A stretch of 64,000 bases of DNA from Sindora glabra (GCA_020226215.1 CM035226.1:89180895-89244894); one strand, 5' to 3'; positions 1 through 12,660 are shown, numbered from the stretch's first letter. Program-made: numbers and translations. Notes: generated by a model from the sequence alone, not told the origin.

Positions 1-850
1 ATCTGTTTGTTTGATTTAATTTAGTTAGTTTTAATTATTTGATTTGATCTAGTTAATTTATTTATTTGATTTAATTTAGTTAGTTAATTTACTTGATTTA
101 ATTTAGTTAATTTATTTATTTGATTTAATGTATTTAATTTATTTATTTGATATAATTTAGTTAATTTATTTATTTAAGTTTATATTTTTAATTTACTTGT
201 TTGATTTAATTTAGTTAATTTATTTATTTGGTATAATTTAATTAATTTATATTTATTTGATTTTATTTATTTATAAAATTTATTTGAGTTAATGTTTTTA
301 ATTTATGTGTTTGATTTAATTAGTTAATTAATTTATTTGATTTAATTTAGCTGATTTATTTGTTTGATTTAATTTAGTTGATTTGTTTATTTGATTAATT
401 TTAGTTAATTAATTTGTTTGATTTAATCTAATTAGTTTTATTTATCTGATTTGATTTAGTTAATTTATTTATTTGATTTAATTTAGTTAGTTAATTTACT
501 TGATAAAATTTAGTTTATTTATTTATTTGATTTAATGTATTAAATATATTTATTTGATTTAATTTATTTATAAAATTTATTTGAGTTAATATTTTTAATT
601 TACTTATTTGATTTAATTTAGTTAATTAATTTATTCGATTTAATCTAATTGATTAATTTATCTAATTTAATGTAGTTAATTTTTTTATTTATGTTAGTTA
701 ATTAATTTATTTAATTTAGTTAAATTATTTATTTGATTTAATTTAGTTAATTCATTTATCTGATTTAATGTGTTTAATTTATTTATTTGATGTAATTTAT
801 TTATTTGAGTTGATATTTTTATTTATTTGTTTGATTTAATTCAATTTTAA
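1..850. repeat. AT-rich degenerate minisatellite
   Basis: The stretch is built almost entirely from variants of a short unit made of TTTATTTGATTTAA and TTTAGTTAA blocks in irregular order, with unit lengths near 20-40 bp. Order and spacing drift, so it is a decayed tandem repeat and not a clean array. It fades out near 850. It lies upstream of the MULE transposase remnant and may be subterminal sequence of that element, which is inference. It holds no gene. Confidence 0.75.
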
Positions 851-1342
851 TTAGAATTATATGATTGAATTCATCCAGATCCATACAAAAAATATCGATA
901 TTTTAGAAAGTAAATATTTAATTTTATTATTTAATTTATTTTAATTAAAATGCTATTGAATTTATTCTTTAATCTATTTATCCATAGACTATAATTTTTT
1001 ATTGTATTTTAGTTAGAAGAAACTTAATTTTGAGCTGTATTTATTTTTAATTAGAATTCTATATTATTCTATTCGATTAGATATTTTATTTCTATACATC
1101 ATATTTGCTATTGTACATATCATAATTTGCGTATATTATTCTAATTTATTTGTATTATTGTAATAATTGAATATATATTTTGCTTATGAAGTCTATATAG
1201 TCTAACTTTTTAATGCAGATAAAATCTGTCCCTCCAGGTAAAATTTTTAGTTATAATATTAGATGACATGAAAATAAATCTGAGTATTATTTATTTTTTA
1301 TAAGTATATTTTAATCCCTGAAGTCACTTTAACACCCCGGAT
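851..1342. other. AT-rich spacer upstream of transposase
   Basis: Unique-looking AT-rich sequence between the minisatellite and the first transposase codons. No open frame, clear promoter or terminal inverted repeat was recognised here. The left end of the MULE could lie here or left of the window. Confidence 0.4.
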
Positions 1343-4300
1343 ATGGTAGGAATCACCATGAGTATCGGGGAAGAAAATGTATGTATCTATGCGAACGGAG
1401 AAATTTATGAAATGGATGAGGGCGATACATTTAAGTGTCGAAGAGTCAAAGTTATGAGAATTAAATTGGATATCACCTTGGATGCATTGAAAATTACAAT
1501 TAGCCGAAAGTTAAGACTTGCAGAGAATCAAGCTGTGACTGAATTGGAGTATAGACATCCACTTTCACTGAACCCGACGCGATACAAAGCTTGTCTGTTA
1601 GAGGATAATGATGACATTCAATGAATGTGGGAAACGAATGTCAGATTCCCCACTCAATTGTCTTGCCCAGAATTGTATGCACACACTGCAAGCAAGGGAT
1701 TTCATCTGAACGTTGGTAGTTAACCAGTTGACGAGAGTGGGCCATGCACACAACCGTCCACCAACCTATTTCCTAACTTTGGTGAAGGGCCATCAAATTA
1801 TAACCTATATCATGGTAGTCTGGAACCAGTGGGTGGACATGTGGGTTTTGGACAATAGTTTCAATCTCCCGTTGTTGAGTATAGTGCAGAGCCATGTTCT
1901 TCCCAGCGCGGCTTTGGTCTCCTTGCATCCCCCTCTATCCTAGAGGAATCAGACAACATAATGGATGATTTTGAAGAGAATGAGGAACATGACGACATTC
2001 CCGAATGATTTAATTGGGATAATGACAGTTATGATGATGATGATGAAGCTGATAGTGGTGAAGATGTGACCCCAGCGATCCCTGCAACACCCGTGAACTA
2101 ATATGTGGAATCGGCAGCTGCCTTTTTTGGAAGAATTAATATAGATGCGGCTGACAGCAATGATTTTCTCGATATGGGAAGTGCCATGAATGTGCTCAAT
2201 GACCAAGAGCCAGATGTGGGTTGGCTGTATATGGACCAAAAATCGTTTCGTCACACGATGAAAATATATTCAATTCGAACTCACCACACATTTTACTCAC
2301 ATTACTCTTCGACCAAGTATAAAGAGTATTGATGCCCTCACTATGGTGGACAATGCAATTGGAGGGTTAGAGCCTCCTATAAGTCGAGAGAGAACCACTG
2401 GCAAATAACTAGATACAATGGACCTCATTCATGTGTGTCTGCTTCTCTTTCGAGCGATCATCCGAAATTGGACACAGATATCATTTCATCTTACATTGTG
2501 AGGTTGGTGACTGAGAACCCTAGCGTCCCCATTCGAGGGATTATTGAGCGTATCCACGGTATCTTTGGGTATTCAGTTTCATATAAGAAGGCGTGGAATG
2601 GTAAACACCGAGCTCTTGCACTCGCTTTTAGGAATTGAAAAAAATCATATGCTTTACTACCGAGGTGGTTGGCAGCTGTACGACATTATAATCCTATACG
2701 ACATTATAATCCTAGGTCGTACTTCGAGATTGTTAGTAGGGAATGCCCGTCAAGCAGTGGTGAGAATGCGCCAGTAGCACTGTTCCATCGGGTGTTTTGG
2801 ACATTCAAGCCATGCATTGATGCGTTCGATCATTTAAAACCTATGGTCCAAGTTGATGGCACATTTTTATATGGAAAGTATAAGGGGGTGTTACTGATCG
2901 CAACTTCACAAGATCGGGATAGAAAAATTGTTCCCCTTGCATTTGTTGTAGTAGAAAGTGAAACATACGAGACATGGGCTTGGTTCCTATCAAACGTCCG
3001 ACAGCATGTCGTCAAGGATAAGCAGGGTGTTTGCTTAATATCAGATAGACATCCTGAGATAGTTGCTGCCGTTGCAAACCCATGCATAGGGTGGCAACCA
3101 TCCCGTGGTTATCATGTGTTCTGCCTATGACACATCACCAGTAATATGAACTCAACCTTCAAGACCGAGTGGCTAAAAAAGTTATTCATTAGTATTAGTA
3201 CGTAATACTCCTGGAAAACTTCTCTAATTATCATGACACCTTATTATCTTTGTTAATTGTGTCACAATGTCGGGTTGTACAGGTTACCAATACTAGCGAC
3301 ATGTAGTGGATTCAAAGTTAGCGGAACTACAATCGTTGCACCCAAGAGCTGCTGATTGGATTGCAAATATCCCAAAATATCAATGGAGTCGTGCGTATGA
3401 CGAAGGAGGCAGACGATGGGGCCACATAACAACTAACTTGGCGGAGTGTGTCAACAGCATCCTCAAGAGGGTTAGATTTTTGCCTATCATGGGGTTGGTC
3501 AAGGCAATAATGTATCGATTAAATGCATATTTTGTTGACAGAGTAGAGACAATTGCAGCATAATTACAAGCAGGAGAGGTATTTGTTAGTGTATATGCCC
3601 TAAAACTAATCATATTGGTGATTGTAATTTTGAATCATATTATTTTAATGACAATTTCAATTATTATATTTATATATATTGTCTGCGTAATATATTCAAT
3701 TATAATAATAACCTTAGAATAATTGTATTCTTAAATGTTCCTAGTCATATATCATTATGAATTAGATTGCTTTCATATGTTAAGACTAGCATGTGTGAAG
3801 ACTTATATGGGATATTAAGTTTACACATGAGTACAAGTTAGAGAACTTGTATACTGGACCGACCCATATTAAGAACACTACATGGATCGTTATATGAGTG
3901 TCATAAGTGGTTCTTAGTGATCATTATTAACATGGTCCTTTGACTTGAGATCACCAAGGTTCCCTACATGTGAGTTTCATATTTTGATACTATTCTATGT
4001 CACTGATAGTTAAGTGAATGCAAGGGTAGATATTGGATATGTTACATATCATGCGGAAATATCATGCGGAAGGGTTTGTGTGATCAAGATAGGATTTGTC
4101 CCTCCTATATAACAGGAGTAACATCTATGGGCCCCTTGATTAAGTAAAGCTGAGAAAATGCATGGCCATGCTTAGATGAATTGACATGAGATGTCGATTA
4201 CATTTGTTTTAGTCAGCTTACTTAGGAGTTAAGAAACCTTAAGATTGGGCTATATGGGAATGACACGGTCCATGTCTCGTGCTCAATCTAGATGTATAGG

Positions 4301-5571
4301 ACAAAAGGACATAAGTGATGATCACGTGTAAAGGTTTAGTCAAATCACCGACTTTCACATTACTTAGGTAATAATGATGTGTTGCTAGACACCAATCATT
4401 GTTTATGATCATTAATATGATTAATGATTATTGCCAACGTAATAAGAGCCTGTAGGGTCGCACACTTAGAGCTTAGTGAATTTGGAATTAATGGATCAAA
4501 TTGTTTGGGCTTAATATTTGAGAATTCATATTATAATTATAAGGCCCAATAGTAAGCCTATAATTATACATGGAATAAAGCTCAAATAGATTAGGTTTTT
4601 CTATGCACCTATTTAAATAAGCTTATTAGGTAATAATAGGATTACTATTATTATTCACGCACCCCAAGCAAAAGCATAGAAAATCCTAGCACCTCTCCTT
4701 GACCAAAATTCCTGAGGAGGCGTAGCTAGCACTACGAGATGCAAGGAGATTAATTCCAATCGGTGTGTGTAGCGGACATTCATCGGTGATTCACGGGTTC
4801 GTGTGGATACCACAGAGGTGCAGCCACATAAACGTTGTACTGGTGATCTGATTTACTGGCTTCCATTCCGATTTGTGATTTGGAAGCAGATCGGACTTGC
4901 TGTAACGGTCAGAAGATTTTTTGCCAAAAGGTATAAACCCTAATCCCTAATCTATGGCGTTCTAAATTCGCATGGATCCTTGGTGGAAATCGTGTAAAAA
5001 TTTTATTCCACTGTGCATGTATGATGTGCGATTTCCAGCAGTATTTTTCGAGGACGTCCGAAAAAAGATTCAAGATTGCATTTGGAAAGCGTCAACCTGC
5101 CACATGCGTCGTTTCAACCGCCAGGGGTTCTTATTTGAGATTGAGGAGTCATATGACTTGACGTGGAAGTAGTTCGGTCGGTCCTGCAAGGTTAGCCTTC
5201 GCGATCGTACATGTGATTATGGCGAGTTTCAAGTCGAGCACTGGCCCTGCCAACATGTATTTGTTGCATGTTCAAAAGTTTCATTGGATCCCCTGCAGTT
5301 TGTCGATCGTGTTTTCCGGTTGGAGACAATGCTAAGTGCATATAGCAGTGAGTTCCAACTAATAGGCGGTGTGGAGCATTGGCCAGCAGTCGATGGACCA
5401 GAACTCATTCCAAATCCCTCGGCGATACGTGCCAGCGGTCAACCACGATCTAGGTGTATAAGGAACGAAATGGACTAGTAGGAGGGTCCATCCGATCCTC
5501 AGAGGTGTGGGTTATGCAGGCAGATAGGGCACAACCGCGTAACCTGTCCAGCCCATCAAAGGAACTTTTGA
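1343..5571 (+). pseudogene. MULE (MuDR-type) transposase, broken
   Basis: This is a dead Mutator-like transposase that once cut and joined element ends in the nucleus. In one frame from 1343 to about 3180 can be read an N-terminal MuDR-type domain, a spacer rich in Asp and Glu, a Cys/His segment (CPHYGGQCNWRVR, then HSC) and the DDE core (VDGTFLYGKYKG near 2850, SDRHPEI near 3050). A likely intron ends at an AG near 3282. The frame then resumes with EGGRRWGHITTNLAEC, which should carry the catalytic Glu. After the inserted LTR come a SWIM-type finger (CDYGEF, WPCQH) and a zinc knuckle (RCGLCRQIGH, VTCPAH) ending at 5571. At least eight in-frame stops (among them 1622, 2330, 2636, 3128 and 3561) and the LTR insertion at 3584-5040 break it. 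The family call is firm. The exact start and intron are uncertain. A PMD gene follows 200 bp downstream on the same strand. Confidence 0.9.
3584..5040 (+). mobile_element. Solo LTR (copia-like) inside the MULE transposase
   Basis: A 1,457 bp block starts TGTTAGTG and ends CCAGCA, flanked on both sides by the 5 bp GTATT (3579-3583 and 5041-5045). Removing the block and one GTATT rejoins the transposase reading frame exactly (LQAGEV to FFEDVRKK), which confirms the boundaries. It has no internal domain, so it is a solo LTR, presumably left by LTR-LTR recombination. Blocks shared with the LTR at 20,618-22,272 (for example GGTTCCCTACATG and CATGGATCCT near the end) show that both belong to one family. 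Assignment to copia rests on the TG..CA ends, 5 bp duplication and length, and is inference. Confidence 0.9.
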
Positions 5572-5775
5572 GTGCACACCCCATTGGTTATTGGTATTGA
5601 GGTTATAAATAGCAGTAAATTAATGAACACACTGGCAAGTATAATACGTCAGCATTAGTATCCCCTGATGCCTTATTAGGTTACTTACTTTGGATAAGAG
5701 CTGTGTTTAAATGTATACTTTTATGCAATTAACTAAATTATTTCAATGTGACAGATATCATACCCCTCGACTGTA

Positions 5776-8184
5776 ATGGCCGGTCAGCGCCGTGTTGTCA
5801 CACCTGGTCCCGATGATGAGTCCCTTTTGTACTTACAGTCTAGACATATCTCACAGGCTGTTTGGCTAGGTCATGTAAGTTTAGTAATGTATGGTTATGC
5901 ATTTTGTGATTTTTAAACTCTTACCACATTATGATTTGGTATTTTTGTTTTCGAGCGGATCGACTCCTCAGGTTACAACGTGTTGCACATGTAGGTCGCC
6001 TCTTTGATCCACCAGTTGCCATTGTCCCATATCTTCAGCAGGCTGGTTTCTACGGTGTCAGTCGTCTTGGCCATCTTGAGTTGAATGCAACGCTCGTTTT
6101 TGCACTGGTGGAGCGATGGTGGCCAGAGACACATACTTTCCACACCACCTGCGGGGAGTGCACCATTACACTACAAGATGTCGCCATCTAGCTGGGTTTA
6201 CCGTGCAAGGGCATTCCTGTCTCCGGGTACACCAGATATGACTGGCCGGTGATGTGCGAGGATCTTCTTAGGGTTATACCGCCCAATGAGTGTTTACAAT
6301 GGCAGCGCCTGAGCATCCCTTGGCTAGCAGCGAATTTTGGATACTTGCTAGAAGATGCAAATGATGAACAAATACAACCCTTCACGCGTGCCTACATTTT
6401 GAGACTCATCGGCGGATATCTCATGCCGACACTTCTGGCCATAGAGTGTTGTTGATGTATCTACCCCTATTAGCAAACTTCGCTAACACTGGACGGTTCA
6501 GTTGGGGATCAGCAGTTCTTGCATGCTTGTATAGAGAATTGTGCACGGCCACCAACCCTAACGAGGTAAACATCGATGGATGTTTGCATCTTCTACATCT
6601 ATAGGCATAGGATCGATTTCCCACTCTAGCACCGATGGCACCTCCGTATCCAGATCCCCATCTAGACATTTATCCTGTGCTACCACCATTGGGCTTCAGG
6701 TGTGGGCCATTTTTGATATTTTCATTTAATGTATTTCCCCTATTAGTATTAAATTACGCATAGAAAATAATATACATTTTGTAACTCTCGCAGGTGGAAG
6801 AATACCGGATTGCCTCAATGGCCTCCAACAAATGCCCTACGGCAATTCAGAATATTACTTGATCAGATGAAGGCTGAAGAGGTTAATTATGGCTTGCTTT
6901 GTTGTATCTAAATTGACTGTCTCATATGTAGTTACATGCTTATTTATTTTTCATTTACTTAGTGCAGATTATTTAACAGCCTTATAATATGGATAGTGTC
7001 CAGCAGCTTGTGCCTGAGTATTACCTCATCTCACCTGATATATGGTTGGCTTCAGTCCCGATCATATGCTTCCACATCATGGAATGGCACCATGCAGATC
7101 GTGTTCTTCGCCAGTTTGGTAGGCAGCAACCAATCCCACAGGAGCCATTCAATCTTAGTTCTTGTCATACCTTACAGCTTCGAGGAAAAATATCGAAGGA
7201 TTGACGGCAAGAACACATGGTCTACATTAGTGCTTGGGATGCATGGCGAGCCACGCTTTCGCTGACTGAGATGGATACTGATGCTCTTCATCGTGGCTCG
7301 GGTTACATGTCATGGTATTGGACACACACAAGACGATGGATTCATCCAGCTAGCGGTGGTCCAGGATTTGTGGTATTCATTCGTCCTTCATAATATAATT
7401 TATAACTTCTTCAAAATATTATAATATAAATTGACACACTGTAATTATTTTTACTTATCATGTAGGCCGACGTTGCTGAGAGACTACGCACGCTGAGCAT
7501 CAAGGATCCTCCAACTCTCGGGTACAACCAATTCAGAGAGACAGTGGACCGGGATTGTGATCGCATCCTGCGTGCGTTGGGTGAGCATCGAGACATGATA
7601 GCTTCTCAGCCAGCTCTTCCTACAGATGAATTATCGAGACCACCCATCCCTGAGCCTAGGCGTGGTAGGAGGGCCCATGGCTTTATGTCTTTTAGGGATC
7701 CCATTTTTCCTGAACCTGATAATGACGATGACATAGCACATTATGATCATCGATCGATGCCATCGACGGATGTCCCCTCTGGCTACGCCCCTCACTAGAT
7801 GCAGCCCGATACAGGAGGTTCAGGTCCATCTACATACATGCCTTCGTCACATTTCATGACAGGTGGAGATGCTGGCCCATCATCGTTCTTCACCCCATCG
7901 CCATCACCCCCACATCAGCGAGTCCTGGGTTCTCTAACGGCATTTTTATCTGAGCCACTTGCATTTACATCTGAGTTCGCCAGTGGATCCACATCGCATC
8001 AGCAACAAGGGTTTTTTAACCCACAAATCCTATTCCACTTACCACGGGTCATGCCAACCCCACTCAAATAGACTCCGATGAGGGTGACGATGGAGATGAA
8101 CAGCAGAAATCCCTTGTTCAACGACCGCGACGAGCAAGACGACGCCCTCGATGTGGAACTGGGAGTCATTACTTTGATAGCTGA
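5776..8184 (+). pseudogene. Plant mobile domain (PMD) gene, MULE-associated, broken
   Basis: The sequence matches the family usually annotated as 'serine/threonine-protein phosphatase 7 long form homolog' or MAIN-like, whose core is the plant mobile domain. Visible blocks are a first exon 5776-5874 (MAGQRRVVTPGPDDE) ending at a GTAAGT donor, then RLLRLQRVAHVGRLF, LNATLVFALVERWWPETHTF, LLANFANTGRFSWGSAVL, FHIMEWHHADRVLRQFG, RRWIHPASGGPGF, and a Pro/Ser-rich tail ending in a basic stretch near 8180. Damage is clear: a TAG at 6189, a one-base frame slip near 6428, two stops near 6602-6609 and further breaks in the tail. The biochemical role of the domain is not established from this sequence. 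Its position directly downstream of the MULE transposase on the same strand fits the known presence of PMD genes in MULE transposons. It is very unlikely to be a working host gene. Confidence 0.82.
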
Positions 8185-9045
8185 TTATTTTATTAATGTA
8201 CAAAATTTTTGTAACTAATTTAATAATTTAATTCATTCATTCATTCAATCTACTATCCAAAATTAATTCTGTCTCATTTTTCATTTATCGTAATGTTCAA
8301 ATTTGTAAATAAACTACACAAATTAAATATTATCTCCACACTTATCCATTAACTTAAACCAATCTAATAATTATTATTGCACACTAATAGTAATACTTAT
8401 ATTTATTTAATAAATAAATAATATTCTTACATATTAAATAACTAATAAATATTATAATGTATTAACTTATATTGATAATGTTGGAATATATTTAATAGCT
8501 ACCATTTTTAATATTAAATTTTTTTCAAGTTACTAACAATTAATAATATTAGTACAATATTACTAAACAATAAACAACTGCCATTTTAATAGTAACTATA
8601 ATACTGTTAAAAACTTGTTAACATAACAAAAAATTAACATTATTCTGCTAATAAATTATATTAATAACATGACAATATTTTACTCGATTATTCTTTTGAT
8701 CTGATTTTATAAATTAACTTTTAAAACAGATTAACATTCATAGAGTAATGATAAATACTTCGATTAGAAAATTATTAATTTTTAATTATTAAAGAAGTAA
8801 TAACCTTATTTTTTTGAAATATTTATTGTGTAATCAATTAGTATTTAAATAATAATAGTATTATTAGATATTAAATAAATAATAACTATTATACTATTTT
8901 TATTTTTATTTTTATTAATGATATCATAATATTATTATTAAATATTGATTACATTATTTCAATATTTTGAAGTTAATAAAAATTATTTATATGTTAAAAG
9001 AAATATTACAACATAACCACACAAAAAATTAAAAAAGGAAAAAAA
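8185..9045. other. AT-rich spacer after PMD gene
   Basis: Very AT-rich, low-complexity sequence without an open frame. It probably is non-coding 3' sequence of the MULE unit. No gene or RNA was recognised. Confidence 0.4.
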
Positions 9046-9190
9046 GTCACGGGGTAAAAAATTAAAAAGAAAATAAAAAAGGGTCATGGAACACTTTGGT
9101 CTTGGAACCCCCCTTTCGTAACCAACGAAAATATTTTAATAAAAAAATTATTAAACATTTGCGAAATATGTTTTAGCGGCGCAGTATGTG
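9046..9190. repeat. Module with CACGG and GCGGCGCAGT, copy 1
   Basis: A GTCACGG at 9046 is followed by an A-rich linker, a GGTCATGG, and the 10-mer GCGGCGCAGT at 9176-9185. The same order (CACGG block, A-rich linker, second CACGG block, then the identical 10-mer) recurs at 10,355-10,490. I read these as two diverged copies of one non-coding module of the MULE unit. Its function is unknown. Confidence 0.45.
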
Positions 9191-9793
9191 GGCAAAATAA
9201 TTTTTTGCGTTATGTATATTGGTCAAAATTTGGTAAAAAATTGTTAATGCATATATACATCACCCATTGATAAAATATTTTTCAAGGATTTAATTTTACA
9301 ATTTAAATCTTCCCCAGAATAAAATTATGAAAGAATCAGCTAAAATTTATATTTATTCAGATTTTAATTGTTCCATTAATTTTTTGGTAGTTATCAATTT
9401 TATTATGTTATGTATATTATACAATATTTAGATAGTAAATTAAATTATTAATTATTAATTAAAATCTTCCATAGAAACTATCACACTAAAATTTAAAATA
9501 TCAATAATTAAATCTTTATTAGACTATCACACCTACGGGGAATACTTATATATTTTATATAAGTATTCTAAGTAAATTAAAATTTTAATATTAAAATTAT
9601 TAATAAAATTAATTAATTATGTATTTTATTCTTAAGACTAACAAGTAACATTAAATTAAATTTTATTTATTCAAATTTTATTCCTTTTTATTGTTAATAT
9701 TTTTTAAATATTATTTTAAAATCAAAATATCTCAATTAGGATTTTTTCAAGAATTTTCAATCCACATATTATTTTTTCTCATTTCATCTAGTC

Positions 9794-9855
<62 letters not shown>

Positions 9856-10354
9856 CATTTCTATTTTTTGAAGTTCAAAGTCACAATATATTGAATAATA
9901 TAATTTTAATACAATTTATTTTCTTGTTATTATACAATTGAATTAATTTATCATATATTTCATAATTAAATATTTTATCTAATGATGTAATTTTTTATCT
10001 AAATTTAACATACATTAATTTTTATTATTAATTAAATATTTTATTTAATGATGCAATTCTTTTTATCACTTTAACATATATTAATTTTCATAATTAATTA
10101 AATATTTTATCTAATGATGTAATTTTTTAATTTTTAAACAAGAATTAAAACATTGTAAAATATAAATTTTTAATATTTTTTTATTATAGTTTAAAGCATT
10201 AGTTAATTAGTATAAAAAATCTAAAACATAAAAAATTAAATCAAGTACAAATTATCAAAACTAAAGGTCATAAAATATAAATAATTAAAAAATATAAAGT
10301 AATTCCAAATTAAAAAATTAATTTAAATAAAAAATTAAAAAAATAAAAAAAAAT
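9191..10354. other. AT-rich non-coding stretch with TA microsatellite
   Basis: Between the two hairpin modules the sequence is AT-rich with repeated blocks such as TTAATTAAATATTTTATCTAATGATG near 9,960-10,130, present about three times with drift. The open frame across 9691-9894 is a translation of the TA array and not a gene. Confidence 0.4.
9799..9851. repeat. (TA)n microsatellite
   Basis: An uninterrupted TA dinucleotide array of roughly 26 units. It is likely length-variable between individuals. Confidence 0.95.
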
Positions 10355-10490
10355 AATCACGGCTGCCCATGCCGTGATTCGAAAAAAAATAAAAAATAAA
10401 TAAAACTGAATCACGGCATTTGGCAGGCCGTGATTCAAAAAGCATTTAAAAAAAATTAAGTGTTTTGGTAATTAGTTTTTGCGGCGCAGT
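10355..10490. repeat. Two CACGG palindromes plus GCGGCGCAGT, copy 2
   Basis: The first palindrome (10,355-10,379) has arms AATCACGGC and GCCGTGATT around a short loop. The second (10,408-10,436) has arms GAATCACGGC and GCCGTGATTC. An A-rich linker separates them. The 10-mer GCGGCGCAGT follows at 10,481-10,490. Both would fold as hairpins, and their GC-rich stems stand out from the AT-rich surroundings. A diverged copy lies at 9,046-9,190. They may be subterminal structure of the MULE unit or its cargo. The role is unknown. Confidence 0.7.
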
Positions 10491-10621
10491 GATTGAAGGA
10501 ATTCTTTTCGTACGAGCAGGGTTTCAGTCAAAAAGCCAAAATAGTACTCCCGTGGGCAATAATAGCACAACTGTTATAAAAATAAAAATAAAAATAAAAT
10601 AACAAAAAAATGAAACTAAAT

Positions 10622-10844
10622 ATGTGAAGCTCTTCACAATCTTCACCATTTATAGATTCTCTAAGCATTAAGAGATAACTACCACAGTTAGCAAAGGTAA
10701 TTATCTCTAATCAATAATTATCATTTATTGATAATTATCTATTATTGCTTACAATTAAAGATAATACCAAATTTAAGATTACAATAACTAATAGATAAAT
10801 TAAAGATATTTTATAGATATTCCTATAAATAAATATTTATAACA
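10622..10844 (-). mobile_element. Decayed copia 3' LTR
   Basis: On the minus strand the block begins TGTTATAAATATTT directly after a purine tract AAGGAGAAG (10,845-10,853), the order expected for polypurine tract then 3' LTR. A closely similar block is at 25,999-26,213. The inner end near 10,622 is approximate. No matching target duplication was found, as expected for an old insertion. Confidence 0.6.
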
Positions 10845-12660
10845 CTTCTCCTTAAATATTCATTTTGTAAAAAATATGATTCATTGAAATATTCACCTGG
10901 AAAAATTCAATGAGAAAAAATTATAGTAAAAGAAAAATAATACATTATTCTTTTAACATATAATTTATCTCATTAAAAACTTTGTTAGAAAAACTCAATA
11001 AAAAAAAGAGTGCAGCACAAGTTTAACCACCCTATTGACAATATTATTCAAGACCTTTGATTTAATGCCTCTATTATCAGTCTTTTTGTAAGTATAAGAA
11101 ATATGTATATCTTTTGATGCATTATCCTTCCAATTAAGTTTTTTTATGTAACATTACCTTTATATAGATTTGTTGAAATTTCTTTCTTAAAATTCAAGAG
11201 AATTAATTTTTCACTTAATATATATATGTGGAAAAATTACAATTGTAATTTATCTTTCCAAGAAATATGATATAGATGCATCATCATAAATAATAATATG
11301 AGATCAAATTTTTTATGGATCAAACCTCTTACATTTATATAACTAAATAGTTATGAGTCACATAAATAAAATAATCTCATATCATTATTTTATAAAAATA
11401 TCAAAAATATATGTTTAGTTTTATTTTAATATCTTTTGATTGGAAAAGAACTATATTTTACAATAAATTTTCCAAAAAATTGTATCAAGACATGTATGAT
11501 TAGCAAGAATATTAGTGCATTAATTACACTAAAATATAGTACTTTAGGATCATGAATTTTTTCAATTATTCTTTGGAATTCAAAAAGGATCCTTACAAAT
11601 ACCAAATGATTAAATAATCATTAGAACACTCAATAAATGTGATTTATCATATAAAATGATATTTTCATTTTGATTGATGAACAAATATTCCATTATTTGA
11701 ATGCTTGAATTGTAGGTCAAGATAAAAACACAAATTTTCAAAACATTTCTTCTCAAACTCTTTTTGTTTTTTTTAATATTCTACCACATTTGGAAGTTTT
11801 TCATGAGTTCTAACAATTTTCAAATTATCAATATATACAACAATTCACATTCATATAACAACACAAGGGATTTACTAAAACTATTGTAACATATTCATTA
11901 TGAGTTCATACAAAGACTTTTGTAATGAATTGAATGTATTTCTTAAACATTCAAATTGCATTTTTTAGGCATATGAAATCCTTCGATAATTATAATATCA
12001 TTGTCAATTATCACTTATGAACTAGAATATAATTAAATCTATTTGATGCATATCAAATTTTTTTTTATATTACTAGAAAAATTGTATCCACCACATAAAA
12101 AATAAATATTTCTCATAACTAACAACAATCTTTACAAAAATACTTGTGTTACAAATCATGCTTTCGCTTTAAAACTAAAATTTTCTTATTATTTTGGTAC
12201 AATCACACTTTCAAGATGTTTCATTGGCTTAATATTTTTTGGATGTTTCTTCACTTTACAAGTAAATTCAAACTATGTATTTCTATGTAAATTGTGTCTT
12301 TTCCCTTTGACCAATAACTATCATCATTTAATAAACCCAAGATCTTTACTAATCACCATTTTTCATAATTTTTGAGCTCTACACTATACATAAGAGTAAA
12401 TATTGTTGACTACTAATTCCCTTTTGGTTCCATCTTTCTCATTAGAGACATAATCAAATGAGATCTTTTTATTTTTTATAAATTTCAAGTACTTGAATTT
12501 CTTTTAGAATTTTGTCATTGTGTTTTAAATCCTTTCAAGAGCATTTGATTCCTAAAAAAGCTCATTTTATTTATTTGCTCATTTCTTATATTAAGGATGT
12601 TTGTATTTGGAACAAATAGGTTTGTCACACTTCAAGCATGTTTAAAACTTTTATTGAAAA
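10845..12660 (-). pseudogene. Heavily decayed copia pol remnant
   Basis: No open frame survives, but the minus strand still reads as diverged copia reverse transcriptase. Fragments include EGFHMP (about 11,970), KSLYEL (about 11,910) and KLPNVVEY followed by GIFVHQS (11,800 to 11,670). Further upstream, near 12,450, is ISFDYVSNEKDG, which corresponds to the linker before reverse transcriptase. Downstream, near 11,000, come the repeated 'TTTTTAATGAG' and 'TTGAGTTTTTC' blocks typical of the 3' untranslated part of this copia group, then the polypurine tract. Stops and indels are everywhere, so this is among the oldest layers in the window. Gag and integrase were not recognised. Confidence 0.65.

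Noticed and set aside
2830..3087. 85-codon minus-strand frame
   Set aside because: Antisense shadow of the MULE transposase DDE core.
4972..5172. Frame starting MDPWWKSC taken as the start of a protein
   Set aside because: The first half is LTR sequence and the second is transposase; it is a chimera created by the insertion.
6421..6669. 82-codon minus-strand frame
   Set aside because: Antisense to the PMD coding blocks.
9691..9894. 67-codon open frame on the plus strand
   Set aside because: Mostly alternating Tyr and Ile from the TA microsatellite; no start context or homology.
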